Below, one piece after another: positions 8,710 through 18,476 of a stretch of 38,074 nucleotides of DNA; within the stretch, counting starts at the first letter, position 1; each line of letters starts with the position of its first letter. Source of the stretch: Alphaproteobacteria bacterium (GTDB lineage: Bacteria > Pseudomonadota > Alphaproteobacteria > TMED109); assembly GCA_022819905.1 (NCBI GenBank), contig JAJEGJ010000120.1, positions 1 through 38,074 on the forward strand. The letters are read 5' to 3'. The notes under the pieces were generated by a model. It worked only from the letters and a program-made list of their open reading frames with translations, had not been told where the DNA came from and made no database searches. The position numbers and the translations under genes are program-made.

Positions 8710-9624
8710 TCAGGCCACAGCAACGCGGGCAGCAGTTCCGGCCCACGTCCCCGACGCGGGCGGGCAAGTACTCCGCTCCCAGTTCGCCGGCTCGGAAAAG
8801 ATCGCCGACAGCAACCGGCGGTTCAATTCGTGACCACCTCGTACGAACGTCACCCGACCGAGCAGCGGCGCGCCCGCGAGGTAGAGGTCACCGACGCAAT
8901 CCAACACCTTGTGGCGAATGAACTCGTCGGCAAAGCGAAGCCCGCCCTTGGCCTGGACCCGCATGCCATCCACCTGGATGACGTTGTCCGGATTCCCGCC
9001 CAGGCCCAGTCCCTGGCTCCGCAGCTTCTCCGCATCGGCGGGAGTACAGAAGGTGCGGGCCGAGGCGATCTCATCCCTGAACCGGGAACTCTCGAGCGCA
9101 AATTCGTAGCTCTGCCGGCCAATCGCGGTATCGGGGTAGTCGATGGTGCCGTGGACCACGAACCCCTCAGCTGGCTCCATCACCACCGTACCGATGCCAT
9201 TTTCGACCCGCACCGGGCGGCGGACCCGAATCCAGGACCTGAGCCGATCCTGCGCGACCACCCCGGCTTCCTCGAGGGGAGCCACGAGGCCGGCGGCCGA
9301 ACCGTCAAGGATCGGAACTTCGCGGCCGTTCAGTTCCACCCGGGCATTGTCGATGCCCAATCCGGCAAACGTGGCGAGCAGGTGCTCCACCGTCCAGATC
9401 GTCGCACCATTCCCGGCACCGAGCATCATGGTCCGGCGCTCGGCATCCGCGACGCGCCCCCATTGCGCGGGGACTTCCGGCGACCCCGGTAAGTCCGTGC
9501 GCACCAGAACGATGCCGGATCCGGCAGCCGCGGGATGGACCGTCATCACGACCGGTTCGCCCGTAAACAGCCCGAGGTCACGGTATGTAACCGGTCGGGC
9601 AACGGTGTGCTCTACTGCGCGCAT
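8710..9624 (-). CDS. lpxC: UDP-3-O-acyl-N-acetylglucosamine deacetylase
   Basis: LpxC carries out the committed, zinc-dependent step of lipid A synthesis in the cytoplasm. The catalytic and zinc residues are visible: E80-H81 in WTVEHLLA, H238 and D242 with D246 in RHKVLDCVGDLYLAG, and H265 in GGHELN. The last four fall on the same numbers as in E. coli LpxC. The N-terminal GLHTG motif reads GLFTG here (F20), so the usual histidine is replaced. The length of 304 residues is normal. ATG 9624 gives the family-like start; a longer in-frame form has no family similarity. It is followed by the MORN gene. Confidence 0.96.
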   Translation of the reverse strand: MRAVEHTVARPVTYRDLGLFTGEPVVMTVHPAAAGSGIVLVRTDLPGSPEVPAQWGRVADAERRTMMLGAGNGATIWTVEHLLATFAGLGIDNARVELNGREVPILDGSAAGLVAPLEEAGVVAQDRLRSWIRVRRPVRVENGIGTVVMEPAEGFVVHGTIDYPDTAIGRQSYEFALESSRFRDEIASARTFCTPADAEKLRSQGLGLGGNPDNVIQVDGMRVQAKGGLRFADEFIRHKVLDCVGDLYLAGAPLLGRVTFVRGGHELNRRLLSAIFSEPANWERSTCPPASGTWAGTAARVAVA

Positions 9625-10071
9625 TGGCGATCCCGGCACGTCCACAATACGGGCACCGCCCCGAGGGGAGCGGAGCCGAGCCGACCAGGGAGCGCCCCGC
9701 CCCGCTGGCAAAGCGGTTCCACGGACCCTAGACGCGACGCGGCCGGAGCCAATGTATCGCCGGGACGCCGGGACGGCCAATCAACAATCGTTTCAATTGT
9801 TGCAGCGGTGTGAAACCTCCGGTCGGGTCGGGCCGACCGGATTCGTCCGTGACCGGGTGTGAGCCGAACCACGGGCCCATCTGCCGCGGGGGCGCCGCGC
9901 CGTCCCGGAGGCGATCGTGCCTACACGGGGTGCCATCGCGCCGGGGAACCGCTAGAACACGTGTCTGCTGCGGCAGCGGCGGACCGCCACCGGCAGCCGC
10001 GACGCGGGCGCCGGCGAATTTCGGAACCTGCAGACCAGGAACTGCGCCACGTATTGGCGCCGGGAGGGTTC
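9625..10071 (+). other. Divergent intergenic region between lpxC and the esterase gene
   Basis: This 447-bp stretch separates two divergently transcribed genes and shows no convincing gene. It holds a 7-bp stem-loop (CAACAAT 9782-9788, ATTGTTG 9796-9802, 7-nt loop) in a locally AT-rich patch, and a possible lpxC promoter. The open frame upstream of the esterase has no family similarity. I see no tRNA or other RNA gene. Confidence 0.5.
9751..9780 (-). promoter_or_regulatory. Possible lpxC promoter
   Basis: On the minus strand a TTGGCC -35-like hexamer (9775-9780) is followed by an 18-bp spacer and a TACATT -10-like hexamer (9751-9756). It lies about 125 nt upstream of the lpxC start. The CAACAAT/ATTGTTG hairpin sits just upstream. 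The match is moderate only. Confidence 0.3.
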
Positions 10072-11031
10072 ATGAGCGACATCGACACCATTGATCCTGC
10101 TCTCGTCGCCGCCAGCCGCCGCGCTGCGGAAGACGAGCCGCCCGTCGATTTCAGGGAGCTCGTCGATGCGCCCGTTGCCGAGATTCGGGCGGCCTACGAA
10201 GCCACGTCCGCATACTGGAATGCGACACCGCCGGCCGTTGCGTCCGTCACCGACACCACGCTTGACGGCCCGCACGGTGCGCTGCCGGCGCGCGTCTATC
10301 GACCGTCCGACACCGTCCTTCCCGGGCTACTCTATTTTCACGGCGGCGGCTTCATGCTCGGGAGCGTCGACACGCACGACACCATGTGTCGCCTCCTGGC
10401 CCGCGAGGCCGACGCTGCGGTGATCTCCGTGGACTACCGTCTGGCCCCGGAGTACCGATTTCCGGTGGCGGTCGAAGAGTGCCTGTTTGCATGCGACTGG
10501 CTGGTCGAACATGCAGCAGAATTCGATGTCGACGCGACCCGGTTGGCGGTCGGCGGGGACAGCGCCGGGGCCAACCTTGCCCTCTCCGTGCTCAACGAGA
10601 AACGGGATTCCCTCAGCGCCGGCGTCCTGCTCTACGGCTGCTACGGCCATCTGCCGGAGTTCGGCTACCCGCTTGGCGCAGCGGCCAAGGCGTACGGGGA
10701 TGGGCGTTATGGTCTTGGACTCGACATCATGCGGCGGTTCTACGTCGACTACCTGAGTGATGACGCCGACGGGCTCGATCCGCGGTTCTGTTCACTCCGC
10801 GGCGACTATCACGGCCTGCCTCCGGTCCTGCTGACGGCGGCAGCGCTGGATCCGCTGCGCGACGACGCCGAGGCCTTCCGGTCGCACCTGGAGGCGGCCA
10901 AGGTGCCGCACAGCTACATCCTTTATCCCGGCATGCCGCACGGCTTCCTCAAGTTCGCGCCCGAAGTCGACGCCGCACTGCAGGGGCTGCGCGATGCGGC
11001 AAACTTCCTGCAGGAGCACTGGCGGCACTGA
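10072..11031 (+). CDS. Alpha/beta-hydrolase, hormone-sensitive-lipase-like esterase
   Basis: This is a cytoplasmic carboxylester hydrolase of the HSL (family IV) type. The oxyanion-hole motif HGGG is at 90-93. The nucleophile Ser164 is in GDSAG. The likely acid is D260 in AALDPLRDD, and the histidine is H290 in MPHGF. No signal peptide is seen. The length of 319 residues is typical. ATG 10072 follows CGGGAGG with a short spacer. The physiological ester substrate cannot be told from sequence. It stands alone, divergent from lpxC and 141 nt upstream of the YfgM-like gene. Confidence 0.92.
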   Translation: MSDIDTIDPALVAASRRAAEDEPPVDFRELVDAPVAEIRAAYEATSAYWNATPPAVASVTDTTLDGPHGALPARVYRPSDTVLPGLLYFHGGGFMLGSVDTHDTMCRLLAREADAAVISVDYRLAPEYRFPVAVEECLFACDWLVEHAAEFDVDATRLAVGGDSAGANLALSVLNEKRDSLSAGVLLYGCYGHLPEFGYPLGAAAKAYGDGRYGLGLDIMRRFYVDYLSDDADGLDPRFCSLRGDYHGLPPVLLTAAALDPLRDDAEAFRSHLEAAKVPHSYILYPGMPHGFLKFAPEVDAALQGLRDAANFLQEHWRH

Positions 11032-11172
11032 AGCGACGCCCGGGGAGTGACATCGCGGCTCCCGCCAGGGCGCGCCGGGGTGGTAATGTGAGGCCTCCGC
11101 GCCCAATCAGGCAGGTCCCGCCGCGGGAAGATGCCCGCCAGTGTGGCTGCCGACCCGACCAAGGAGAAATCG

Positions 11173-11829
11173 TTGAGCGATCTGCTACGCGAAATCGATG
11201 AAGATATTCGCATCGAACGGTTGCGCCGACTGGGACGGCGCTACGGTCCGGCCGCGGCAGGCGCCGCGGTGCTGCTCGCCGTCGCGATCGGCGGCTGGTA
11301 CCTGTGGCAGAACCATCTCGAGGAACGGCGGGCAGAAGACGCGGATCGCTACGCCGCGGCGATGGCTGCCCTTGAGAGCGGCAACACCGGCCTGGGCATT
11401 TCCGACCTCGCCGACCTGACGCGCGAGGCCGAACCCGGGTACGCTCTCCTCGCCAAGCTCTCGGAAGCCGCAGCCCTGACCGCCTCGGGCGACCCCGCGG
11501 CAGCCATCACCCTCTACGACGCAATCGCCAGCGATGACGCCGTGCCGCCGCACTTCCGGGCGGTAGCCGATCTCCACGCCTCGTACCTCCTGCTTGATCA
11601 GGGCGCGGCCGCCGTCATCCGCGACCGCACCGCCTGGCTGCTCGAGGATCCCGGCGGGCCCTGGTATGCGCTCGCGCGCGAACTCAACGCGCATCTGGCG
11701 TACCGGGAGTCGGAAACGGAAACGGCAAGATCCGAATTTCAGGCTCTTGCCGACGATGCCAGCGTCCCGCGGGGAATACGAACACGTGCTCACCGCATGC
11801 TACTGCTGTGGCCAAACCCGGAGGACTAG
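11173..11829 (+). CDS. YfgM-like TPR membrane protein
   Basis: This is a single-pass inner-membrane protein with a periplasmic TPR-like domain. The N-terminus SDLLREIDEDIRIERLRRLGRRYGP is followed by a membrane segment (about 26-45: AAAGAAVLLAVAIGGWYLW) and an Ala-rich helical domain. This matches the YfgM/TPR_21 family, which in E. coli associates with the SecYEG translocon and chaperones. TTG at 11173 is preferred because AAGGAG (11161-11166) lies 6 nt before it and it yields the family N-terminus; an in-frame ATG at 11131 adds 14 residues. It directly abuts bamB (TAG then ATG), and the yfgM-bamB-der order is a known gammaproteobacterial arrangement, which supports the call. Confidence 0.82.
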   Translation: MSDLLREIDEDIRIERLRRLGRRYGPAAAGAAVLLAVAIGGWYLWQNHLEERRAEDADRYAAAMAALESGNTGLGISDLADLTREAEPGYALLAKLSEAAALTASGDPAAAITLYDAIASDDAVPPHFRAVADLHASYLLLDQGAAAVIRDRTAWLLEDPGGPWYALARELNAHLAYRESETETARSEFQALADDASVPRGIRTRAHRMLLLWPNPED

Positions 11830-13134
11830 ATGAACATCGTCGCCCTCTCGGTCGTCACATTCCTCCTCGCGGGGTGTACCTCCTGGTTCGGCGTCGACGA
11901 CGAGGTGCCGCTCCCTGGCGAGCGGGTCTCGATCCTTACCCTCGAAGAGCGTCTCGCGCCGACTGACGATATGAGCGACCCCGTCGTGCTGTCGGAACCG
12001 GTAGCGGCCACCTGGTCCCAGCAAGACGCGAACGCCGACAACCGACCGCCCCATGCGGTCTATTCCGGCGGGCTCGTCGTCGACTGGAGCCTGAACGTCG
12101 GGAGCGCCGAGACTCGAACCTCACGCATCCTGGGCCAACCGGTGGTCGGGGACGGACACCTCTATTTCCTGGATGCCGACGGCCGCGTGATCGCGCTGTC
12201 GCTGCAAGACCGGCGGTCAGCCTGGACCCGATCCGTCCGCCCTGACGGAGAGGATGGGGGCCGCGGTGTCGGAGGCGGCGTCGCCCTGGATGGCGGCACC
12301 CTGTTCGTGAGCACCGGGTACGGCGAAGTACTGGCGCTCAACGCCCTGGACGGGGACGTGCAGTGGCGGCGTCGGTACGGGATTCCGTTCCGTGCGGCGC
12401 CAACCGTGCATGGAGCCCGCGTGTACGCCGGACTGATTACCGACCAGACCGTCGCGCTTCAGCGCGGCGACGGCAGCGAGATCTGGTTGCATGAGGGCGC
12501 ACTCAAGCACGGTCCATCGCTGCTGAACGCCCTGCCTGCCGCTGCCAACGACGACGTCGTGATCGCACCCTATTCCACGGGTGAAATCGTCGCCGTGCGG
12601 GCTGATAACGGACGAGAGGCCTGGCGGATTCCGCTGGCGGAGGTCCTGCAGGGTGCGATCCAGATCGAAATCGAGGATATCGCCGGCGGCCCTGTCATCG
12701 ACGCCGACTCTGTCATCGCCGGCGGCGCCACCGGGCAGCTCGGAAGCTTCGACCTCCAGACCGGGGCACTGCAGTGGCGGGTTCCGCTGACCATCGCGCA
12801 CACGCCGCGCGTGACCGGGGAGTGGATGTACGCCTTGACCGCCGATGGGGAAATCGTATGCCTCCGGCAGAGCACGGGCAACGTGCGCTGGCGTACCAAT
12901 CTGGCGGACGCCCTTGCCATCGACGACGACGACGACCTGTCCTGGGCCGGGCTGATCATCGCCGGCGGGCAGGTGCTGGTAGCCGGATCCCGGCGAATGG
13001 TGAGCCTCGACCCCTCCGACGGCTCGGTGCTGAACACAGCCGCCATCCAGGGGGACCCGGCAAGCGCACCGATCGTGGCCGACGGCACGCTGTACGTGCT
13101 GACTCGCGAGGGCGCGGTCGTCGCGCTGAACTGA
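11830..13134 (+). CDS. bamB: Outer membrane assembly lipoprotein BamB
   Basis: BamB is an eight-bladed propeller lipoprotein of the BAM complex, which inserts beta-barrel proteins into the outer membrane. The lipobox is LLAGC with Cys at residue 16. Repeated propeller strands with the PQQ-like pattern (for example RVIALSLQDRRSAWTRSV, VLALNALDGDVQWRRRYGIPFRAAPTV, IVCLRQSTGNVRWRTNL) run to the end. The segment GDGSEIWLHEGALKHGPS is slightly divergent from model BamB. The length of 434 residues is slightly long for the family. The start codon follows the upstream stop directly, so it is translationally coupled; der follows after 11 nt. Confidence 0.93.
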   Translation: MNIVALSVVTFLLAGCTSWFGVDDEVPLPGERVSILTLEERLAPTDDMSDPVVLSEPVAATWSQQDANADNRPPHAVYSGGLVVDWSLNVGSAETRTSRILGQPVVGDGHLYFLDADGRVIALSLQDRRSAWTRSVRPDGEDGGRGVGGGVALDGGTLFVSTGYGEVLALNALDGDVQWRRRYGIPFRAAPTVHGARVYAGLITDQTVALQRGDGSEIWLHEGALKHGPSLLNALPAAANDDVVIAPYSTGEIVAVRADNGREAWRIPLAEVLQGAIQIEIEDIAGGPVIDADSVIAGGATGQLGSFDLQTGALQWRVPLTIAHTPRVTGEWMYALTADGEIVCLRQSTGNVRWRTNLADALAIDDDDDLSWAGLIIAGGQVLVAGSRRMVSLDPSDGSVLNTAAIQGDPASAPIVADGTLYVLTREGAVVALN

Positions 13135-13145
13135 GGGCGGCGTTC

Positions 13146-14495
13146 ATGCAGTTGCGGGTGGCAATCGTCGGCCGCCCCAACGTCGGCAAGTCCACGCTGT
13201 TCAACCGATTGGCGGGCCGGCGGGCGGCGCTCGTCGACCCCAATCCCGGCATGACGCGGGACCTGAATGTCTCGTCCGGGCAAATCGGGGCTGAGGATTT
13301 CCAGATCGTCGACACGCCCGGTCTCGAGGAGGCCGACGCCGGCACGCTGGCTGCCCGCATGAGCGAAGCAAGTGAACGGGCTCTCGCTGAGGCGGATCTG
13401 GTCCTGTTCATGATCGACGGCCGGCAGGGCGTGACCCCGGTCGATCGCGAGTACGCACGTCTAGCGCGAACGCACGCCCGCGAAGTCACCCTGCTGGTCA
13501 ACAAGTGCGACAGCCCCGCCTTGGCGGCCCAGGCGGTCGAAGGGTTCGAACTCGGGCTCGGTGAGCCGATCCCGATCTCCGCCGAACATGGCCTCGGGAT
13601 CGGCGATGTCGAAGCGGTGATCGCCGCGCGGAACGTCCCCGCGGCGCTGGCTGATGCGGACGCCCCGGACCAGGCGCGGCCCATCCCCATCGCCATCGTC
13701 GGCCGCCCCAACAGCGGCAAGTCCACGCTTACCAATCGCCTGCTGGGCGAAGACCGGATGCTGACGGGGCCGGAACCCGGGATTACACGCGATTCGGTCG
13801 GCCACGCCTGGACCTGGCGCGGTCGCCGGATCGAACTCGTCGACACCGCCGGACTGAGACGGACCAGCCGGGTTGATTCCCGGCCGGAAGCGGTTTCCGC
13901 CGAGTCCACGAGACGGGCGCTCCGCTTTGCGGAAGCGGCCGTGCTCATGCTCGACTGCAGTGAGGCGCTGGTGGACCAGGACCTCGCCATCGCGGCAGAA
14001 GTGGTACAGGAAGGCCGCGCGCTGGTGGTCGCCGCCAACAAATGGGACCTCGTCCGGCAACCCGCCGCCATGCGGCGGGCACTGGTCGAGCGGCTCGACG
14101 ACACGTTGCCGCAGGCGCGCGGCGTCCCCTGTGTCGCGCTCTCCGCCTTGACCGGCCACGGGACCAGTCGTCTCATGCAAGCGGTCTTCACCGTCCATCA
14201 GCGATGGAACCGGCGCGTGCCGACGCCTGCGCTGAACCGCTGGCTACGCGCCCAGACCGACGCGCACCAACCACCCCGCGCCGGCGGGCGGGCCCAGCGC
14301 CTGCGTTTCATGACGCAGGTCAACGTGCGCCCTCCGACGTTCGCCCTGTTCGCCAATCATCCGGGGGGGCTGCCACGGAGCTATGTCCGCTACCTGGCCA
14401 ACGGCCTCCGCGAGACCTTCGACCTTGACGGCGTGCCCCTCCGGATCATGGTCCGCAAAGGCGACAACCCCTACGCGGGCAAGGCCGGCAACTGA
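13146..14495 (+). CDS. der: Ribosome biogenesis GTPase Der (EngA)
   Basis: Der is a double-GTPase needed for 50S ribosome maturation. G domain 1 has GRPNVGKS (9-16), DTPG and NKCD. G domain 2 has GRPNSGKS, DTAG and NKWD. A C-terminal KH-like domain includes RLRFMTQVNVRPPTFALFANHP and FDLDGVPLRIMVRKGDNPY. At 449 residues it is on the short side for the family. ATG 13146 starts exactly at the first G domain. It is the last gene of the YfgM-like/bamB/der set, followed by convergent genes. Confidence 0.97.
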   Translation: MQLRVAIVGRPNVGKSTLFNRLAGRRAALVDPNPGMTRDLNVSSGQIGAEDFQIVDTPGLEEADAGTLAARMSEASERALAEADLVLFMIDGRQGVTPVDREYARLARTHAREVTLLVNKCDSPALAAQAVEGFELGLGEPIPISAEHGLGIGDVEAVIAARNVPAALADADAPDQARPIPIAIVGRPNSGKSTLTNRLLGEDRMLTGPEPGITRDSVGHAWTWRGRRIELVDTAGLRRTSRVDSRPEAVSAESTRRALRFAEAAVLMLDCSEALVDQDLAIAAEVVQEGRALVVAANKWDLVRQPAAMRRALVERLDDTLPQARGVPCVALSALTGHGTSRLMQAVFTVHQRWNRRVPTPALNRWLRAQTDAHQPPRAGGRAQRLRFMTQVNVRPPTFALFANHPGGLPRSYVRYLANGLRETFDLDGVPLRIMVRKGDNPYAGKAGN

Positions 14496-14513
14496 AGCAG
14501 GCGAGGATGCTTC

Positions 14514-14535
14514 CACAGGCTGCCAGACGCCTGTG
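14514..14535 (+). terminator. Possible stem-loop terminator after der
   Basis: A 7-bp perfect stem (14514-14520 with 14529-14535, CACAGGC/GCCTGTG, 8-nt loop) begins 18 nt after the der stop, in the convergent gap before the minus-strand aldolase. There is no T-run, so an intrinsic terminator is only possible. Confidence 0.3.
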
Positions 14536-14687
14536 CCGGCGTGCCCGAACCGACGTACCCGCGCGGCCGCAACGACCGCGACGACGTCCCGGGCTGGTCC
14601 TGCCCGGCACCGTTGCGCGGCTGCCCGGGGCCGCGTTCGTCCGACATCGGACAAGGCTCTCCGGAGCAGCAGCGAGACGCTGGCGAT

Positions 14688-15563
14688 TCAGCTTGCGGTC
14701 CCCGCCTTGCGGCGGCTGTGCCGACGGCCCAATGCGGCGACCTCGCGGGTAGTGGCACCGATCTTCACTCCGGCATCGATGAGCGCGACCACGTTGTCGC
14801 GCTGCATGATGTCGAGGAAAGCGATTCCCGACCGGTCGCAGGCTGCCTTGACCTGTTCCCTTGCCGCCAGCATGTCAGGCGGATAGGGCGGATCGTGCGC
14901 CTCCCGGTACCCGTAGGACATGCCCATATCACCGGGTCCCCATTCAGCGAAGGCGATTCCCGGTACGGCGACGCTGGCCTCCGCCTGAACCAGTGCCCGC
15001 CGGTTTTCGATCTTCAGGCCCAGCATCAGCTCACCGCTTGGGTTCAGCGGCCAGACGTCGGCGCACTCCAGATAGTCCGCCACCGGCAGACCCCAGATTT
15101 CGGCGGCGGTGTGCTGGCCACCTGATCCACGCCGGCCCGCTTCCAGGTGACTGCCGACGCCAAGATCCTGAAAGGAATACCGTGCCCCCTCGACAAACGC
15201 CTTCACGGCCGCAGGGGCTTCCGCATGACACAGGATCAGGCCATGCACCCCCGTGGCCAGGGCTTGCTGGACCATCCAGCGATTGGTGCGCACGGTTCGG
15301 GCGTCACTACCGTCGGTCGGCAGCGTGACGATCACGGCCGGAGTACGGTGACCGGTGTCGGTGGGACCGCCGGCCACCAGCCCGCGCATGAAGTCGCCCA
15401 GGCGCGTCGTGTCGAAGGGTTGGTGCTCGAGGTCCACGATCAGGCAGTCGGCCCAGGTGCCGGCCTGCCGGACGCCGCTCCCGTGGGTCAGCTCGACGAC
15501 CGTATCGCTGTACACCGGCTGACCTGCTGCCAGCAGCTCAATCGCGCGGTTGATTCTGGGCAC
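14688..15563 (-). CDS. HpcH/HpaI-family aldolase/citrate-lyase-like protein
   Basis: This is a TIM-barrel, divalent-metal-dependent C-C lyase of the HpcH/HpaI family, which cleaves or condenses 2-keto acids. Recognisable parts are the first-strand segment WADCLIVDLEHQPFD, the GVHGLILCHAEAPAAVKAFVE region and AFAEWGPGDMGMSYGY, where family members bind metal or substrate. GTG at 15563 was chosen because AGCAGGA lies just upstream and it gives 291 residues, near family size; a longer form to 15707 has no family similarity. The substrate is unknown. It lies downstream of an aminotransferase on the same strand, which could supply or use a keto acid. Confidence 0.85.
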   Translation of the reverse strand: MPRINRAIELLAAGQPVYSDTVVELTHGSGVRQAGTWADCLIVDLEHQPFDTTRLGDFMRGLVAGGPTDTGHRTPAVIVTLPTDGSDARTVRTNRWMVQQALATGVHGLILCHAEAPAAVKAFVEGARYSFQDLGVGSHLEAGRRGSGGQHTAAEIWGLPVADYLECADVWPLNPSGELMLGLKIENRRALVQAEASVAVPGIAFAEWGPGDMGMSYGYREAHDPPYPPDMLAAREQVKAACDRSGIAFLDIMQRDNVVALIDAGVKIGATTREVAALGRRHSRRKAGTAS

Positions 15564-15737
15564 TGACGTATCCTGCTGAACGGATGGGAAGTTCAAGGGG
15601 TTCCGGACCCGCAGGAACGAGCCCCGGGGCACGGCGCTGATATCAGGCAACCGGTCTCTGCAGCAGTCCCCGCGACCAATCGCACCTCCTGCGGACAGGC
15701 ACGGCAAAGGGGGCTGGGCGCTCGTTCCGCCGTGTCT

Positions 15738-17144
15738 CTACGGATTCCAGGCGCCAGTCCTGACCAGCTCGTCGGCGACACGGTGCAGTGCCCGCTCGAA
15801 CAGCTCCAGCGCCTCGTCCACCTCGGCCGTGGTGATGACCAGGGGCGGCGAAAACGACACCGCATCGCAAAGCGGCAGCGAGCGGGTGATAAGTCCCTCT
15901 TCCATCGCGTACTTGCTGAGCATGGGCCCAACGAGCAGGTCAGGGTCGAACGCCTCCTTGGTCTCCCTGTCCTTGACCAATTCGACGGCCGCCAGCAGGG
16001 CATCGCCACGCACCTCGCCGACCAGCGGATGGTCGGCGGCGACCTCGCGCAGCCGCCGCTGGAAATAGGCGCCGACCTCGGCGCATTTCTGCGGTAGGTC
16101 CAGCCGCTCCATGATGTCAAGGTTGGCCATGGCCGCTGCGGCCGCGACGGGATGCGCGCTGTAGGTGTAGCCATGCGCGAAGGCGGCGACGCCAGGGGGG
16201 CCTTCCTTGATGACTTCCCAGATCTCCTCGGAGATGATGCTGCCCGACATCGGCACGTAACCGCTCGTCAGCCCCTTGGCGATGGTCATCATGTCGGGTT
16301 CAATGGCGTAGGTCTCGGACCCGAACCAGTTGCCGGTCCTGCCGAAACCGGTGATCACTTCATCGGCGATCATCAACACGTCGTACTTGCGCAATACGCG
16401 CTGAATTTCCGGAAAGTAGCCCTCCGGCGGGATGATCACGCCGCCGGCGCCCATCACCGGTTCCGCAATGAACGCCGCCACCGTCTCGGGGCCCTCTGCG
16501 AGAATCATTTCCTCGAGCTTCCGCGCGCACGCTTGCGAGAAGTCGCGCTCGCTCATCCCCGGCTCCGCGTGCCGCCAGTAGTGCGGGGTCTCGGTATGAA
16601 GGACCATCGGCAACGGCAGGTTGAACGCCGTGTGCACGTTCGACAGCCCGGTGAGGCTTGCCGTCGCTACGGTGACGCCGTGATAGGCGCGCTTGCGGGA
16701 GATGATCTTCCGCTTTTCGGGCTTGCCGCGCAGATTGTTGTAGTACCAGACCAGCTTGACGTTGGTGTCGTTGGCATCCGAGCCCGAGTTGCCGAAACTT
16801 ACCTTGCTCATGTTGTCGGGCACGAGGCGCAGGAGCCGGTCCGCGAGCCGAATGGGCGCCTCCGTCCCCATCGAGAAGAAGCTGTGGTAGTAGGCCAGCT
16901 CATCCGCCTGCGCCGCGATCGCGTCGACCACTTCCTTGTGTCCCCACCCGATGTTGACGCACCAAAGCCCGGCTACGGCATCGATGTATTCCTTGCCCGC
17001 TGAATTGGTGAGCCGCACGCCGCTTCCCGACACGATGATCTCGGGACCGGTCTCAAGATGCGACTTGAGCGCCGTGTAGCCGTGCAGAAAGCTCTGCTTG
17101 TCCATTTCCTCGAGAGAGAGGTTGTGGTCCTGCCTGATTTCCAT
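15738..17144 (-). CDS. Class III (omega) aminotransferase
   Basis: This PLP-dependent transaminase is related to putrescine/beta-alanine/taurine:pyruvate aminotransferases. The PLP lysine is K290 in DMMTIAKGLTSGY. D261 in LMIADEVITGFGRTG binds the pyridine nitrogen, and GNSGSDAND binds the phosphate. The segment AAVAGLWCVNIGWGH-like (residues 56-69) is typical of omega-aminotransferases acting on terminal amines. The length of 468 residues is full. The exact amino donor cannot be told. It lies 174 nt upstream of the aldolase on the same strand and is divergent from the Old Yellow Enzyme gene. Confidence 0.92.
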   Translation of the reverse strand: MEIRQDHNLSLEEMDKQSFLHGYTALKSHLETGPEIIVSGSGVRLTNSAGKEYIDAVAGLWCVNIGWGHKEVVDAIAAQADELAYYHSFFSMGTEAPIRLADRLLRLVPDNMSKVSFGNSGSDANDTNVKLVWYYNNLRGKPEKRKIISRKRAYHGVTVATASLTGLSNVHTAFNLPLPMVLHTETPHYWRHAEPGMSERDFSQACARKLEEMILAEGPETVAAFIAEPVMGAGGVIIPPEGYFPEIQRVLRKYDVLMIADEVITGFGRTGNWFGSETYAIEPDMMTIAKGLTSGYVPMSGSIISEEIWEVIKEGPPGVAAFAHGYTYSAHPVAAAAAMANLDIMERLDLPQKCAEVGAYFQRRLREVAADHPLVGEVRGDALLAAVELVKDRETKEAFDPDLLVGPMLSKYAMEEGLITRSLPLCDAVSFSPPLVITTAEVDEALELFERALHRVADELVRTGAWNP

Positions 17145-17363
17145 CTCCGGTCCCCCGCCGCCGTGCCGGTCGATTGGCCGCCGCCTGACCCCTGTTTCTG
17201 CCTGCCTTGACCGGCAGTGGCCCTGCGCGAGACCCGATCATAGACACCGGACCCGCGTTGCAGGTCAGCGCCCGTGGGACGATCCTCGCGCTGCCGCTTG
17301 CGTCGAGCGACCAAATTCGCGAGAACCATCCGTTTCGCAGGAACGCACGGACCGCAGGGACAC

Positions 17364-18476
17364 ATGACCAGCCGCCTCTTCACCCCCATCACGCTCCGCG
17401 ATCTGGAGCTCGCGAACCGGATCGTGGTCTCGCCCATGTGCCAGTACCAGGCCGTGAACGGAGCAGCCCGGGACTGGCACCTGATGAATCTGGGCCAGTA
17501 CGCCATGGGCGCGGCCGGACTGGTGTTCGCCGAGGCCACCCACGTTGCGCCAGAGGCGCGGATTACCCATCGCTGCCTCGGTCTCTGGTCGGACGAAACG
17601 GAAGCCGCGCTCGCCCGGGTCGTGAACTTCTGCCGCGAGCACGGGGTCACCGCGCTCGCGGTCCAGCTGGCCCATGCCGGGCGCAAGGCGTCCTGCAATC
17701 CGCCCCTGGCCGGCGGGAAGCCATTGGGGCAGGAGCAGGAAGCCTGGACCACGGTGGCGCCCTCACCCATTCCCTATGACGAGGGCTGGCACGTGCCGAC
17801 GGCCCTGGACCTCTCGGGGATGGCTCGGGTCAAGCGGCAGTTCGTCCAGGCGGCGAAACGGGCGGCCCGTCTGGGCTTTGATGTCGCCGAGGTGCACGCC
17901 GCCCACGGTTACCTGCTGTCAGAATTCCTTTCGCCGCTGTCCAATCAGCGCAAGGACGCCTACGGCGGCAGCCGGGAGAACCGGATGCGCCTGCTGCTGG
18001 AGATCTTCGAAGCGGTCCGCGCTGTCTGGCCCAAGGCCCGGCCCCTCGGGGTCAGGATCTCGGCCAGCGAGTGGGTGGAAGGCGGTTGGGACATCTCCGA
18101 CAGCGTCGCGCTCGCACACGAGTTGAAGGCCGCGGGCTGCGACTTCCTGGATGTCTCATCGGGCGGGAACCACCCGAAACAGGCAATCTCGCTGGGCCCC
18201 GGTTATCAGGTTCCGTTCGCGGACCGCATCAAGACTGAAACCGGTATCACCACCATGGCCGTCGGCATGATCACCGAGCCACGGCAGGCCGAGGACATCA
18301 TCGCCTCGGGCAAGGCGGACATGGTGGCATTGGCCCGGGGGATGATGTTCGATCCCCGCTGGGCCTGGCACGCCGCGGAAGAACTGGGCGCCGACACGGC
18401 GTACGCCCGGCAGTACGCGCGCTGCCATCCTTCCGGACGCCCGCAGGTGTTCCCGGTCCGGCAAGCCGCCAGCTAG
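17364..18476 (+). CDS. Old Yellow Enzyme-family NADH:flavin oxidoreductase, YqjM-like
   Basis: This is an FMN-dependent ene-reductase TIM barrel that reduces activated C=C bonds. The N-terminus [20 protein letters not shown] and C26 in SPMCQY place it in the YqjM-like thermophilic subclass, where that cysteine tunes FMN. The substrate-binding histidines are in [29 protein letters not shown] near the end is typical of the family. ATG 17364 follows AGGGA by a short spacer; upstream in-frame starts extend past the conserved N-terminus. The length of 370 residues is normal. The physiological substrate is unknown. Confidence 0.93.
   Translation: MTSRLFTPITLRDLELANRIVVSPMCQYQAVNGAARDWHLMNLGQYAMGAAGLVFAEATHVAPEARITHRCLGLWSDETEAALARVVNFCREHGVTALAVQLAHAGRKASCNPPLAGGKPLGQEQEAWTTVAPSPIPYDEGWHVPTALDLSGMARVKRQFVQAAKRAARLGFDVAEVHAAHGYLLSEFLSPLSNQRKDAYGGSRENRMRLLLEIFEAVRAVWPKARPLGVRISASEWVEGGWDISDSVALAHELKAAGCDFLDVSSGGNHPKQAISLGPGYQVPFADRIKTETGITTMAVGMITEPRQAEDIIASGKADMVALARGMMFDPRWAWHAAEELGADTAYARQYARCHPSGRPQVFPVRQAAS

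Noticed and set aside
12956-14191. Long minus-strand frames opposite bamB and der
   Set aside because: They mirror conserved GTPase and propeller codons and have no signal or domain of their own.
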